A stretch of DNA of 9,728 bases from positions 1-9,728 of the forward strand of contig JALOMS010000132.1 in the NCBI GenBank assembly GCA_025455345.1, written 5' to 3'. The translations under genes and the position numbers were made by a program. Numbering within the stretch: position 1 is the first letter of the stretch; each line of letters starts with the position of its first letter. Of the stretch, positions 1 to 6,515 are shown in pieces. Below the pieces are notes generated by a model that saw only the letters and a program-made list of their open reading frames with translations, searched no databases and was not told the origin of the DNA. The DNA is from Thermoflexibacter sp. Its GTDB lineage: Bacteria > Bacteroidota > Bacteroidia > Cytophagales > Thermoflexibacteraceae.

Positions 1-234
1 CCAGAGGAAAAGGAAATAGAGGAATCTAAAAATTTTAATAGGATTTTGCGCCAATATAGAGAAAAAAGGCGAACAAAATCCTTGCACAATGTATTACTCA
101 AGCTCAATAAGCAACTCCCTGTTCTTATCATTACTATACTAATGGTACTGATTATTATTTACTTGAGTAAGATATTGAAAAAAATAGAAAAGCAAGAACA
201 AAAAAATATTCCCCGACAAGAGCAAAAGCAATAG
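1..234 (+). CDS. C-terminal fragment of an unrecognised single-span membrane protein
   Basis: The reading frame is open from the first base and ends at TAG 232-234, giving 77 visible residues. No in-frame ATG precedes the hydrophobic part. The only early start-like codon is TTG at 46 with no support, so I read this as the tail of a gene that begins outside the window. The visible part is a charged stretch (PEEKEIEESK at the edge), a basic stretch (REKRRTK, residues about 20-26), one strongly hydrophobic segment at about residues 40-57 (LPVLIITILMVLIIIYL), and a Lys/Gln/Glu-rich tail ending QEQKQ. The likely arrangement is a single membrane helix close to the C-terminus with a short polar tail. 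No family is recognisable and no function is proposed. nqrA starts 250 bp downstream behind its own candidate promoter, so it is probably a separate transcription unit. Confidence 0.55.
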   Translation, partial: PEEKEIEESKNFNRILRQYREKRRTKSLHNVLLKLNKQLPVLIITILMVLIIIYLSKILKKIEKQEQKNIPRQEQKQ

Positions 235-278
235 TGGAAAACTATCGTTTTAAATAAATATAGTCCGAACGGTAGAGG

Positions 279-300
279 AAAATCCAAATAAAAATCCAAA
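279..300. repeat. Tandem pair of AAAATCCAAA words upstream of nqrA promoter candidate
   Basis: AAAATCCAAA occurs at 279-288 and again at 291-300, a 12-bp period with TA between the copies. The pair ends 17 bp upstream of the proposed -33 element of nqrA. It could be a binding site for a regulator or simply low-complexity sequence; nothing here decides between them. Confidence 0.3.
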
Positions 301-317
301 ATTCATTCTTACAATGA

Positions 318-347
318 TTGATTTTTAAAAATTGAATAGTAATATTG
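318..347 (+). promoter_or_regulatory. Candidate Bacteroidota-type promoter for the nqr cluster
   Basis: TTG at 318-320 is followed by a 19-bp spacer and TAATATTG at 340-347. This matches the known Bacteroidota housekeeping pattern (TTG or TTTG near -33, TAnnTTTG near -7) with one mismatch in the -7 element. It would start transcription at about 353-355 and give nqrA a leader of roughly 130 nt. It is the best match I found in the 235-484 gap, but AT-rich sequence produces such matches by chance, so confidence is modest. Confidence 0.35.
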
Positions 348-384
348 CGAAGTTTTTGTATTTAGTGGTGAAAAGCGAAGTTTT
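347..384. repeat. Direct repeat GCGAAGTTTT x2 in the nqrA leader
   Basis: GCGAAGTTTT occurs at 347-356 and 375-384, a 28-bp period. The first copy abuts the candidate -7 element and the second would lie about 20-30 nt inside the transcript. The role is unknown; an operator is possible. Confidence 0.35.
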
Positions 385-484
385 GAAATACCCATAATTA
401 ATCTATGCATCTTATTCAAATATGAGTATTTTCTACTTGCGCTTCCCATCTAACATAAAGCAATCAATCAAAATCTAATTCAAA

Positions 485-1861
485 ATGTCAGACGTTATCC
501 GATTAAAAAAGGGCTTTGATATAAATTTGGTCGGCAAGGCAGAGAAAAAGTTAGTAGATAACATTCATCCTGATACAGTTGCTCTTGTACCTGATGACTT
601 TGTGGGCATGGGTCGTCCGAAAGTGGTGGTACAAGAAGGCGATTTGGTAAAGGCAGGAACGCCGATTTTCTACGACAAATCTATGGAAGAGGTCATGTTT
701 ACCTCTCCTGTAAGCGGTGAAGTAGTCGAAATAAAGAGAGGCGAGAAACGCAAACTCTTAGAAATAAAAATCTTAGCTGATAAGGAAATCGATTACTTAG
801 AATTCGAACGCTATACCGTATCCCAATTAGCGAGTCTAAGCAAGGAAGACATTATGCCTGAGCTACTTAGAAGTGGTGTTTGGGTCAATATGATTCAAAG
901 ACCTTACGGCATCATCGCTAATCCCAGTGATACTCCCAAAGCGATTTTTGTTTCTACCTTTGATTCCAATCCCCTTGCTCCTGACTATGATTTTGCCTAC
1001 AAAGGACAGGAACAATTTTTCCAAGCGGGTATAGATATTCTTAAAAAAATAGTCCCTCAAAATTGTAATATCTATCTTGGTGTGAATGCCAAAGCAGAAG
1101 TTTCCAAGATTTTTGGAAGTGTTAAAGGTGCGGTTACTAAAAAATTTGAAGGCAAGCACCCTGCGGGTAATGTAGGGGTGCAGATTCATCATACTGCTCC
1201 TATCAATAAAGGAGAAATCGTATGGACTATTAAGCCGTATGGCGTTATTCAAATAGGAAAACTATTCCTCAATGGAGAGTATGACGCTTCTAAAAATATT
1301 GCTATTGTAGGCTCAGAAGTAACTAATCCTCAATATTATAAGACTTTTATTGGTGCAAATATAGAAAAGTATGTCAAAAACAATCTGAAGAGCGACCATG
1401 TTCGCTTTATTTCTGGGAATGTTTTGACAGGGCATAGAATCGAGGGCAATGGCTATCTTGGTTTTTATGACGAACAGCTTACCATTATTCCAGAAGGAGA
1501 TAAACCAAGATTTGTACTGACCGACGGCTGGCTTGGCTTTAGCGACCGCTTAAGTATCCACAGAGCTTGGGGTTTGCTTTCTTTCCTCAATATGAGTAAG
1601 GAAAGAGTAATAGATACAAGTACCAATGGGGAAGAAAGAGCTTTTGTCGTAACGGGTACTTACGAACAAGTATTGCCTATGGACGTATTGCCTATGCACC
1701 TTATTAAGGCAATATTAGCAAATGACTATGACGGAATGGAATCTTTAGGTATTTATGAGGTCATAGAGGAAGATTTTGCACTTTGTGAGTTTGTAGATGT
1801 TTCTAAGCAAGAATTACAAGCAATTATTCGCAAGGGGATTAATATGATAAGGGAAAGCTAA
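485..1861 (+). CDS. nqrA: Na+-translocating NADH:quinone reductase subunit A (NqrA)
   Basis: NqrA is the large cytoplasmic-side subunit of the six-subunit Na+-pumping NADH:quinone oxidoreductase. It sits against NqrB and has been implicated in quinone interaction. The 458-residue product is close to the family's usual length of about 450. Recognisable blocks are LVPDDFVGMGRPKVVVQEGD near the N-terminus (biotinyl/lipoyl-like fold), AIFVSTFDSNPLAPDYDF at about residues 157-174, HPAGNVGVQIHHTAPINKGE at about 230-250, and RFISGNVLTGHR in the C-terminal third. No CxxCxxC iron-sulfur motif is present, which separates it from the related RnfC. The start is ATG at 485, whose N-terminal MSDVIRLKKGFDINLVGKAE fits the family; no clear Shine-Dalgarno sequence precedes it, as is usual in Bacteroidota. 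It is the first gene of the cluster and lies 175 bp from nqrB. Confidence 0.96.
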   Translation: MSDVIRLKKGFDINLVGKAEKKLVDNIHPDTVALVPDDFVGMGRPKVVVQEGDLVKAGTPIFYDKSMEEVMFTSPVSGEVVEIKRGEKRKLLEIKILADKEIDYLEFERYTVSQLASLSKEDIMPELLRSGVWVNMIQRPYGIIANPSDTPKAIFVSTFDSNPLAPDYDFAYKGQEQFFQAGIDILKKIVPQNCNIYLGVNAKAEVSKIFGSVKGAVTKKFEGKHPAGNVGVQIHHTAPINKGEIVWTIKPYGVIQIGKLFLNGEYDASKNIAIVGSEVTNPQYYKTFIGANIEKYVKNNLKSDHVRFISGNVLTGHRIEGNGYLGFYDEQLTIIPEGDKPRFVLTDGWLGFSDRLSIHRAWGLLSFLNMSKERVIDTSTNGEERAFVVTGTYEQVLPMDVLPMHLIKAILANDYDGMESLGIYEVIEEDFALCEFVDVSKQELQAIIRKGINMIRES

Positions 1862-2036
1862 GGTTTAAATGATGAATTTTTTTTAATTCCTTGTTTATTA
1901 TTTATAATTTTCCTTTTGATTTAAAACTTTTCTTTGATACAAAAAATTATCTATAAGATAAGTTATGAAGTTTTTTCAATGTGATTTTAATAATCTGATT
2001 CATACCGTATAAAATTCATAATTCATAATTAAAAAA
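1862..2036. repeat. AT-rich nqrA-nqrB spacer with TTATCT/AGATAA dyad and ATTCATA repeats
   Basis: This 175-bp gap is wide for adjacent subunit genes. It contains a 15-nt dyad TTATCTATAAGATAA (1947-1961) and the direct repeat AATTCATAATTCATAATT (2013-2030), which ends six bases before the nqrB ATG. The 18-nt word ATTCATAATTCATAATTA (2014-2031) occurs again, exactly, at 4855-4872 in the nqrD-nqrE gap. I see no convincing terminator and no good promoter match here, so nqrA and nqrB may still be co-transcribed. Confidence 0.6.
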
Positions 2037-3263
2037 ATGAAGTTTTTACATAAAATATTAGAAAAACAACGTCCTCTCTTTGAAAAAGGAGGGAAGTATG
2101 AAAAGTTTTTCTATCTCTTTGAGGCAGGGGAAACCTTTATGTTTACTCCGCCAACTACGACTCAAAGCAAGGGCGTACAGGTCAGAGATGCCATAGACTT
2201 GAAACGTCTGATGATGACAGTAGTTATCGCCATGGTTCCTTGTTTGATATTTGGAATTTGGAACGTAGGTCATCAGCACGCTTTGGCTTTTGGCAAAACA
2301 ATGACTTTCATGGACAAATTCCTATTTGGAGCTTGGTACGTTGTTCCTATGATTATCGTTTCGTATGCTGCAGGCGGATTGGTAGAGGTCGTTTTTGCGC
2401 TGATTCGCAAGCACCCAATCAACGAAGGTTTTTTGGTTACGGGTATGCTTGTACCTTTGATATGTCCTGTAACAATCCCTCTCTGGCAGATTGGTTTAGC
2501 AAATATTTTTGCTATTGTATTGGCTAAAGAGGTTTTTGGCGGTACTGGCATGAATGTTTTGAACGTAGCAATGACGGCAAGAGCCTTTTTATATTTTGCT
2601 TATCCTTCTCAGATTTCAGGAGATGTTTGGACGGCAAATGAAACAGGAAATGTCATCTCTTTGGGAACACAAGGGCTGGTAGATGGTTATTCTGGTGCTA
2701 CTGCTCTTTCGGTTGCGGCTTCGGCAGGAACAGCCAAAGCAGAGATTTTACAAGCATTTGCCAATTCTTGGTCGCCAGATTTGTTTAGTTTTTGGAATTT
2801 ATTTTGGGGTGCGATACCTGGTTGTGTAGGAGAAACATCTACTTTAATGGCTCTGATTGGTGCGGCTATTTTAGTATTGACAGGAGTAGGTAGTGGGAGA
2901 ATCATTGTTAGTGTTTTTGTGGGTGCTTATTTTATGGGTTGGGTATTCAATTTGTTGAGTGCTAATACTTTTGCTCAAATGCCTCCTCATTATCATTTAG
3001 TTGTTGGTGGATTAGCATTTGGCGCAGTCTTTATGGCAACAGACCCTGTATCAGCCTCTCACACAGCAACAGGTAAATGGATTTATGGTTTCTTGATAGG
3101 CGTATTGACCGTGATTATCCGAGTAGTCAATCCTGCTTATCCTGAAGGTATTATGTTAGCGGTCTTATTGATGAACGTTTTTGCTCCATTGATAGACCAT
3201 TATGTAGTAGAAGCAAACAAAAAACGCAGAGAAAGGAGGTTAGTAAGTCGTGAAGCAATCTAA
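2037..3263 (+). CDS. nqrB: Na+-translocating NADH:quinone reductase subunit B (NqrB)
   Basis: NqrB is the main integral membrane subunit of Na+-NQR. It carries covalent FMN and riboflavin and is thought to form the sodium path. The 408-residue product (V. cholerae NqrB has 415) has a cytoplasmic N-terminal arm (residues 1-55) and about ten hydrophobic segments. The covalent FMN site is the conserved Thr of DGYSGATALS, here Thr222 (codon 2700-2702), equivalent to Thr236 of V. cholerae. The conserved C-terminal block HYHLVVGGLAFGAVFMATDP (just before SASHTATGKW) is intact. ATG 2037 gives MKFLHKILEKQRPLFEKGGK, the expected family N-terminus. The last 14 bases overlap the start of nqrC, so the two are likely translationally coupled. 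FMN attachment would need the flavin transferase ApbE, which is not in this window. Confidence 0.97.
   Translation: MKFLHKILEKQRPLFEKGGKYEKFFYLFEAGETFMFTPPTTTQSKGVQVRDAIDLKRLMMTVVIAMVPCLIFGIWNVGHQHALAFGKTMTFMDKFLFGAWYVVPMIIVSYAAGGLVEVVFALIRKHPINEGFLVTGMLVPLICPVTIPLWQIGLANIFAIVLAKEVFGGTGMNVLNVAMTARAFLYFAYPSQISGDVWTANETGNVISLGTQGLVDGYSGATALSVAASAGTAKAEILQAFANSWSPDLFSFWNLFWGAIPGCVGETSTLMALIGAAILVLTGVGSGRIIVSVFVGAYFMGWVFNLLSANTFAQMPPHYHLVVGGLAFGAVFMATDPVSASHTATGKWIYGFLIGVLTVIIRVVNPAYPEGIMLAVLLMNVFAPLIDHYVVEANKKRRERRLVSREAI
3233..3240 (+). promoter_or_regulatory. Strong Shine-Dalgarno AAGGAGGT for nqrC
   Basis: AAGGAGGT, fully complementary to the usual 16S rRNA tail, ends 9 nt before the GTG start of nqrC at 3250. 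It lies inside the nqrB coding sequence (Glu-Arg-Arg codons). It decides the nqrC start: the next in-frame ATG falls inside the membrane anchor. Such a perfect site is uncommon in Bacteroidota, where most genes lack one. Confidence 0.7.
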
Positions 3264-4068
3264 TACTTATATTATTGGTTTTTCCATCGTTTGTACCATA
3301 ATTTTGGGTGCGATGTTGTCTTTGGCAGCCGTAGGTTTGCGGGAAAAGCAAGCTATTGCCATAGATTTGGACAAGAAAAAGCAAATCCTTGGGGCTGTAA
3401 TCACACTTAAAGAAGGAGATGATGTACAGTCTATTTATAGCAAACGCATTAAGTCTTTGGTAGTAGATGCGAATGGAGACGAGAAGCAAGGAGTAGTAGC
3501 CGAAAAAGTAGATATAGGCAAAAACTATAAACTTGCACCAGAAGCAAGAGAATACCCTGTATTCCAATTTGTTTCAGAAAGCAATCCCAATGAAGTAGAA
3601 GCATATATCCTCCCCGTTTATGGCAACGGTCTTTGGGATAGAATTTGGGGCTATTTGGCTGTGGGTGGAGATATGGCATCTATCAAAGGTATTGTATTTG
3701 ACCACAAAGCAGAAACTCCGGGCTTAGGAGCAAGAATAGCGGATAAGGAAATACAGGATAGGTATGTGGGGAAAAAGCTATATGATGATAAAGGGGTATT
3801 TATGTCCGTAACTATGCTAAAGTCAGAGAAAGGTAATACGTTAGATGACTACAAGGTAGATGGAATGTCTGGTGCAACAATGACTGCCAATGGTGTAAAT
3901 AGAATGATAAAAAGCTATGTAAGCTATTATCAACCTTATCTAAACAAGATAAAAGAAAAACTTACACCTAAAAAGGAGCCTGTAACCCCTGTAGTAGATT
4001 CTACTCAAATAAATGTAGATACAAGCAAAGCTGTAATAGATACAATCAATACAGTTAAAACACAATAA
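3250..4068 (+). CDS. nqrC: Na+-translocating NADH:quinone reductase subunit C (NqrC)
   Basis: NqrC is a single-span subunit with a periplasmic FMN-binding domain that relays electrons within Na+-NQR. The 272-residue product starts at GTG 3250, chosen because of the AAGGAGGT site and because it restores the family N-terminus: a short basic start, then a membrane helix at about residues 8-28 followed by AAVGLREKQ. The FMN_bind domain shows GNGLWDRIWGYLAVGGD (126-141), HKAETPGLGARI (152-163) and the covalent-FMN motif DGMSGATMTANG with Thr210 (Thr225 in V. cholerae). After the domain there is an extra tail of about 35 residues (from LTPKKEPVTP to the end) rich in Thr, Pro, Val and Asp, which is not part of the FMN domain. 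The gene overlaps nqrB by 14 bp and is followed by nqrD after 49 bp. Confidence 0.96.
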   Translation: MKQSNTYIIGFSIVCTIILGAMLSLAAVGLREKQAIAIDLDKKKQILGAVITLKEGDDVQSIYSKRIKSLVVDANGDEKQGVVAEKVDIGKNYKLAPEAREYPVFQFVSESNPNEVEAYILPVYGNGLWDRIWGYLAVGGDMASIKGIVFDHKAETPGLGARIADKEIQDRYVGKKLYDDKGVFMSVTMLKSEKGNTLDDYKVDGMSGATMTANGVNRMIKSYVSYYQPYLNKIKEKLTPKKEPVTPVVDSTQINVDTSKAVIDTINTVKTQ

Positions 4069-4117
4069 ATCAAGTGTTCAGTAAAATTGAATTTTCAATA
4101 TTAAAATAATTTGATAT

Positions 4118-4798
4118 ATGGCTGAAACAACAGTAGCAAAAGTAAAGCCAGCAGAAACTTTACTTTCAAAACGTAGAAAAGCATTAGTAACAGACCCGCT
4201 TAATAGCGATAACCCCGTTACCGTACAAGTATTGGGGATATGTTCTGCTTTGGCGGTTACAGTAAAATTAGAACCGACTTTGGTAATGGCAATTGCCGTA
4301 GTGGTGGTCGTAGCTTTATCGAATTTATCTATTTCATTGATTAGAAATTTGATACCCAATCGTATTCGTATCATCGTGCAATTGGCAGTGGTAGCGACTT
4401 TGGTTGCTGTGGTTGACCAAGTGCTAAAAGCATATTTCTATGATGTTTCTAAATTACTTTCCGTCTTCGTAGGTCTAATTATCACCAACTGTATCGTAAT
4501 GGGTCGTTTGGAGGCTTATGCAATGGGTAATAAGCCTTATGATTCTGTATTGGACGGACTTGGAAACGGATTGGGCTATTCATGGATTATTTTGACCATT
4601 GCCTTCTTCAGAGAATTATTTGGCTCTGGTGCTGTTTTTGGATTCAAAGTATTCGAAGCAATTGGTATTTCTGAAACAGGTTGGACGGGTGCGGCATTCC
4701 CTACCAATGGATTAATGACCTCACCTGTGGGCGCATTCCTTATCTTGGGTATCATTATTTGGGTGCAACGTCATTTTAACAAATATCACGAACATTAA
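4118..4798 (+). CDS. nqrD: Na+-translocating NADH:quinone reductase subunit D (NqrD)
   Basis: NqrD is a six-helix integral subunit that pairs pseudo-symmetrically with NqrE. Together they hold an intramembrane iron-sulfur cluster on the electron route from NqrF to NqrC. The two cluster-ligand cysteines are visible: Cys42 in LGICSALAVT and Cys125 in TNCIVMGR (family Cys29 and Cys112). The 226-residue protein has about 13 more residues before the first Cys than the V. cholerae subunit, a polar Lys/Thr-rich N-terminus (METTVAKVKPAETLLSKRRK-like, residues 1-21). Other conserved stretches are GRLEAYAMGNKP, SVLDGLGNGLGYSW and FFRELFGSG. ATG 4118 is the only suitable start upstream of the conserved region. 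The extension could shorten if a downstream non-ATG start were used, but none is favoured by a ribosome binding site. Confidence 0.96.
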   Translation: MAETTVAKVKPAETLLSKRRKALVTDPLNSDNPVTVQVLGICSALAVTVKLEPTLVMAIAVVVVVALSNLSISLIRNLIPNRIRIIVQLAVVATLVAVVDQVLKAYFYDVSKLLSVFVGLIITNCIVMGRLEAYAMGNKPYDSVLDGLGNGLGYSWIILTIAFFRELFGSGAVFGFKVFEAIGISETGWTGAAFPTNGLMTSPVGAFLILGIIIWVQRHFNKYHEH

Positions 4799-4893
4799 TA
4801 TCAATGATGAATGATAAATTATAAATGATGAATTTATTTTTCTTCATTCATTTCATTCATAATTCATAATTATAAATTTATAATTGTATAACG
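4799..4893. repeat. Very AT-rich palindromic repeat region between nqrD and nqrE
   Basis: I count only 15 G or C in these 95 bases. The left half carries ATGATGAAT-type words (4805-4832) and the right half their inverse, ATTCAT-type words (4844-4872), so the region can fold back on itself imperfectly. The right part includes the exact 18-nt word shared with the nqrA-nqrB gap (4855-4872) and a perfect 18-bp palindrome AATTATAAATTTATAATT (4868-4885). The palindrome ends 8 bases before the nqrE ATG. Candidate roles are a processing or pausing site that tunes subunit levels, or a dispersed AT-rich repeat inserted in the cluster. Confidence 0.65.
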
Positions 4894-5508
4894 ATGGACT
4901 TAATCAATCTTGGAGTTAAATCAATTTTCATAGAAAATATGGTGTTTGCCTATTTCTTGGGAATGTGTTCATATTTGGCAGTATCGAAGAAAGTTTCTAC
5001 GGCAATGGGCTTAGGACTTGCAGTAACCTTCGTATTGGGTATTACAGTGCCTTTGTGCTATCTTTTACAGACTTATATCTTGTCAGAAGGTGCATTGGCA
5101 GGTATTTTGGGAGATTCTTTCAAAACAGTAGATTTGGGCTTTTTGCAGTTCATTTTGTTTATTGCAATTATCGCCGCAACTGTACAGTTAGTAGAAATGA
5201 TTGTAGAAAAAGCTTCCCCTGCCCTTTATGGTTCTTTGGGTATCTTTTTGCCTTTGATTGCCGTAAACTGCGCTATTTTAGGTGCTTGCTTATTTATGGT
5301 TCAGAAAGAATATGACCTCGTGCAATCAACGGTTTATGGCATCAGTTCTGGCATTGGCTGGTGGTTAGCGATTGTGGCTTTGGCGGCAATCAGAGAACGT
5401 TTAAAGTATTCTAATGTACCTGCTCCTTTGCGTGGCTTGGGTATTACGATGATTCTCACAGGTTTGATGGGTATAGCCTTCATGTCATTTATGGGAATTA
5501 CTTTATAA
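4894..5508 (+). CDS. nqrE: Na+-translocating NADH:quinone reductase subunit E (NqrE)
   Basis: NqrE is the six-helix membrane partner of NqrD. The iron-sulfur ligand cysteines are at Cys25 (AYFLGMCSYLAVS) and Cys126 (LPLIAVNCAILGAC), matching family Cys26 and Cys120. At 204 residues it has the typical length. Other conserved features are the N-terminal IFIENMVFAYFLGMCS, VEMIVEKASPALYGSLGIFL, the GIGWWLAIVALAAIRERL segment, and a terminal GLMGIAFMSFMGI helix. ATG 4894 fits the family start. It is the last nqr gene here: no nqrF follows, and a dyad and a terminator lie within 75 bp of its stop. Confidence 0.96.
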   Translation: MDLINLGVKSIFIENMVFAYFLGMCSYLAVSKKVSTAMGLGLAVTFVLGITVPLCYLLQTYILSEGALAGILGDSFKTVDLGFLQFILFIAIIAATVQLVEMIVEKASPALYGSLGIFLPLIAVNCAILGACLFMVQKEYDLVQSTVYGISSGIGWWLAIVALAAIRERLKYSNVPAPLRGLGITMILTGLMGIAFMSFMGITL

Positions 5509-5515
5509 TATTGGC

Positions 5516-5532
5516 GAATCCATCATGGATTC
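5516..5532 (+). repeat. Perfect dyad GAATCCAT-C-ATGGATTC just after nqrE
   Basis: GAATCCAT (5516-5523) and its exact inverse ATGGATTC (5525-5532) flank a single C. As RNA it would form a short stem with a 3-nt or larger loop, 7 nt after the nqrE stop and 8 nt before the main terminator. There is no T-run behind it, so it could be a 3'-end stabilising hairpin or a protein site rather than a terminator. Confidence 0.55.
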
Positions 5533-5540
5533 TTATTGTC

Positions 5541-5588
5541 AAGGAGGTAATATAACATTTTAAAGTTATAATACCTCCTTCAGTTTTT
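5541..5588 (+). terminator. Intrinsic terminator closing the nqr cluster
   Basis: AAGGAGGTAATATAAC (5541-5556) pairs with GTTATAATACCTCCTT (5565-5580), giving 16 positions with one mismatch and an 8-nt loop. CAG and then five T (5584-5588) follow. The long stem and T-run fit a rho-independent terminator for + strand transcription coming out of nqrE. The upstream side lacks an A-run, so it looks one-directional. The stem arms happen to equal a perfect Shine-Dalgarno sequence and its complement. Confidence 0.82.
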
Positions 5589-5621
5589 ATATTTACCCAA
5601 TGTAATAATTTATTCAAGTCA

Positions 5622-6434
5622 ATGATTTTTATAGACATAGATGGTACTTTGCTTACTTCAGCCCATACCATTACCCCTGCAACCAAAGAGGTAATCCAAC
5701 ACATTATTCATCACTTAAAAATACCTATTGTATTGGCTACCGCTCGCCCACCTCAAGGTACTTTCTTTATTTACAATGAATTAGCATTAGATACACCTTT
5801 AATTTGCTTTAATGGAGGATTAGTATTAGAAAAAAAAGCAAATAATGAATTTGATTATATAGATGATAATCAAGTTGCTCACCATTTTTTAGAGGAAATT
5901 CATCGTTATACAGACAAACAAGAAATTATTTTTAATACCTATCATAAAACAGAATGGTATGTTGATGCCTATAGTGCATTGGTGGAAAGAGAAGCTAATA
6001 ACACAAAATCTAAACCTATACATACTCAAACACCGAACTTACTCAGGCAATGGAAGCAAGAAGATAAGGGAGCGCATAAGGTTTTGCTTATGGGGGAAGC
6101 AGAAAAATTAGACGATTTGGAAAAAAAGTTCAATGAAATATTTGATTCAGCATTAAATATTTCCAAATCTAAGCCTGTATATTTAGAAATTACACATCAG
6201 TCTGCGTCTAAGGCAAGAGCGATTCAGTTCATCGCAAAAAGATTTGGAGTGAGCCAATCCGAAGTAATTGCGATTGGCGACAACTATAACGATATGGAAA
6301 TGATACAATGGGCAGGGAAGGGGGTTGCGATGGGAAATGCACCTAAAAAAGTGCAGGAAATAGCTGATTTTGTTACCTATACCAATAATGAAGAAGGCTT
6401 AAAAGTTGCTTTACAAAAAATTTTAAACTTGTAA
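5622..6434 (+). CDS. Cof-type HAD-superfamily (class IIB) sugar-phosphate-like phosphatase
   Basis: This is a cytoplasmic Mg2+-dependent phosphatase of the HAD superfamily, Cof/class IIB branch. Family members hydrolyse sugar phosphates, FMN, pyridoxal phosphate and similar small substrates; the substrate here cannot be told. The 270-residue length is typical. Motif I is DIDGTLL with nucleophile Asp5 and Asp7. Motif II is in LATARP (Thr40 or nearby; families usually show ATGR, here ATAR). A FNGG turn is at 63-66, the motif III Lys is in SKARAI (Lys197), and motif IV is GDNYNDMEM (Asp220, Asp224). The class IIB cap lies between, about residues 80-190. ATG 5622 places motif I at the very N-terminus, as is normal. 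The gene follows the nqr terminator by about 35 bp and probably has its own promoter. TATATTTA at 5588-5595 resembles a -7 element, but no good -33 is seen. Confidence 0.9.
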   Translation: MIFIDIDGTLLTSAHTITPATKEVIQHIIHHLKIPIVLATARPPQGTFFIYNELALDTPLICFNGGLVLEKKANNEFDYIDDNQVAHHFLEEIHRYTDKQEIIFNTYHKTEWYVDAYSALVEREANNTKSKPIHTQTPNLLRQWKQEDKGAHKVLLMGEAEKLDDLEKKFNEIFDSALNISKSKPVYLEITHQSASKARAIQFIAKRFGVSQSEVIAIGDNYNDMEMIQWAGKGVAMGNAPKKVQEIADFVTYTNNEEGLKVALQKILNL

Positions 6435-6515
6435 GTAACTGTGGATTATTCCTTTAGAAATTGAATATTGGTAGATTATATTATAAATTCTATTTCTTTG
6501 AGAAATTTGAAAATC

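Noticed and set aside
46..234. Stand-alone 62-residue ORF starting at TTG 46
   Set aside because: The frame is open to the left edge without any stop, TTG is a poor start here and no ribosome site precedes it. It is better read as the tail of an upstream gene.
863..1252. 129-residue - strand ORF
   Set aside because: It lies wholly antisense to well-conserved nqrA and has no recognisable domain; it is a reading-frame shadow.
2240..2527. 95-residue + strand ORF within nqrB, and several - strand ORFs of 72-138 residues across nqrB and nqrC
   Set aside because: They are out of frame with, or antisense to, clearly conserved subunits. Their compositions (rich in Cys, Arg, Phe or Ser runs) are those of shadow frames.
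485..5508. Rnf complex instead of Na+-NQR
   Set aside because: NqrA lacks the 4Fe-4S cysteine motifs of RnfC, there is no RnfB ferredoxin, and the gene set and NqrA motifs match Na+-NQR.
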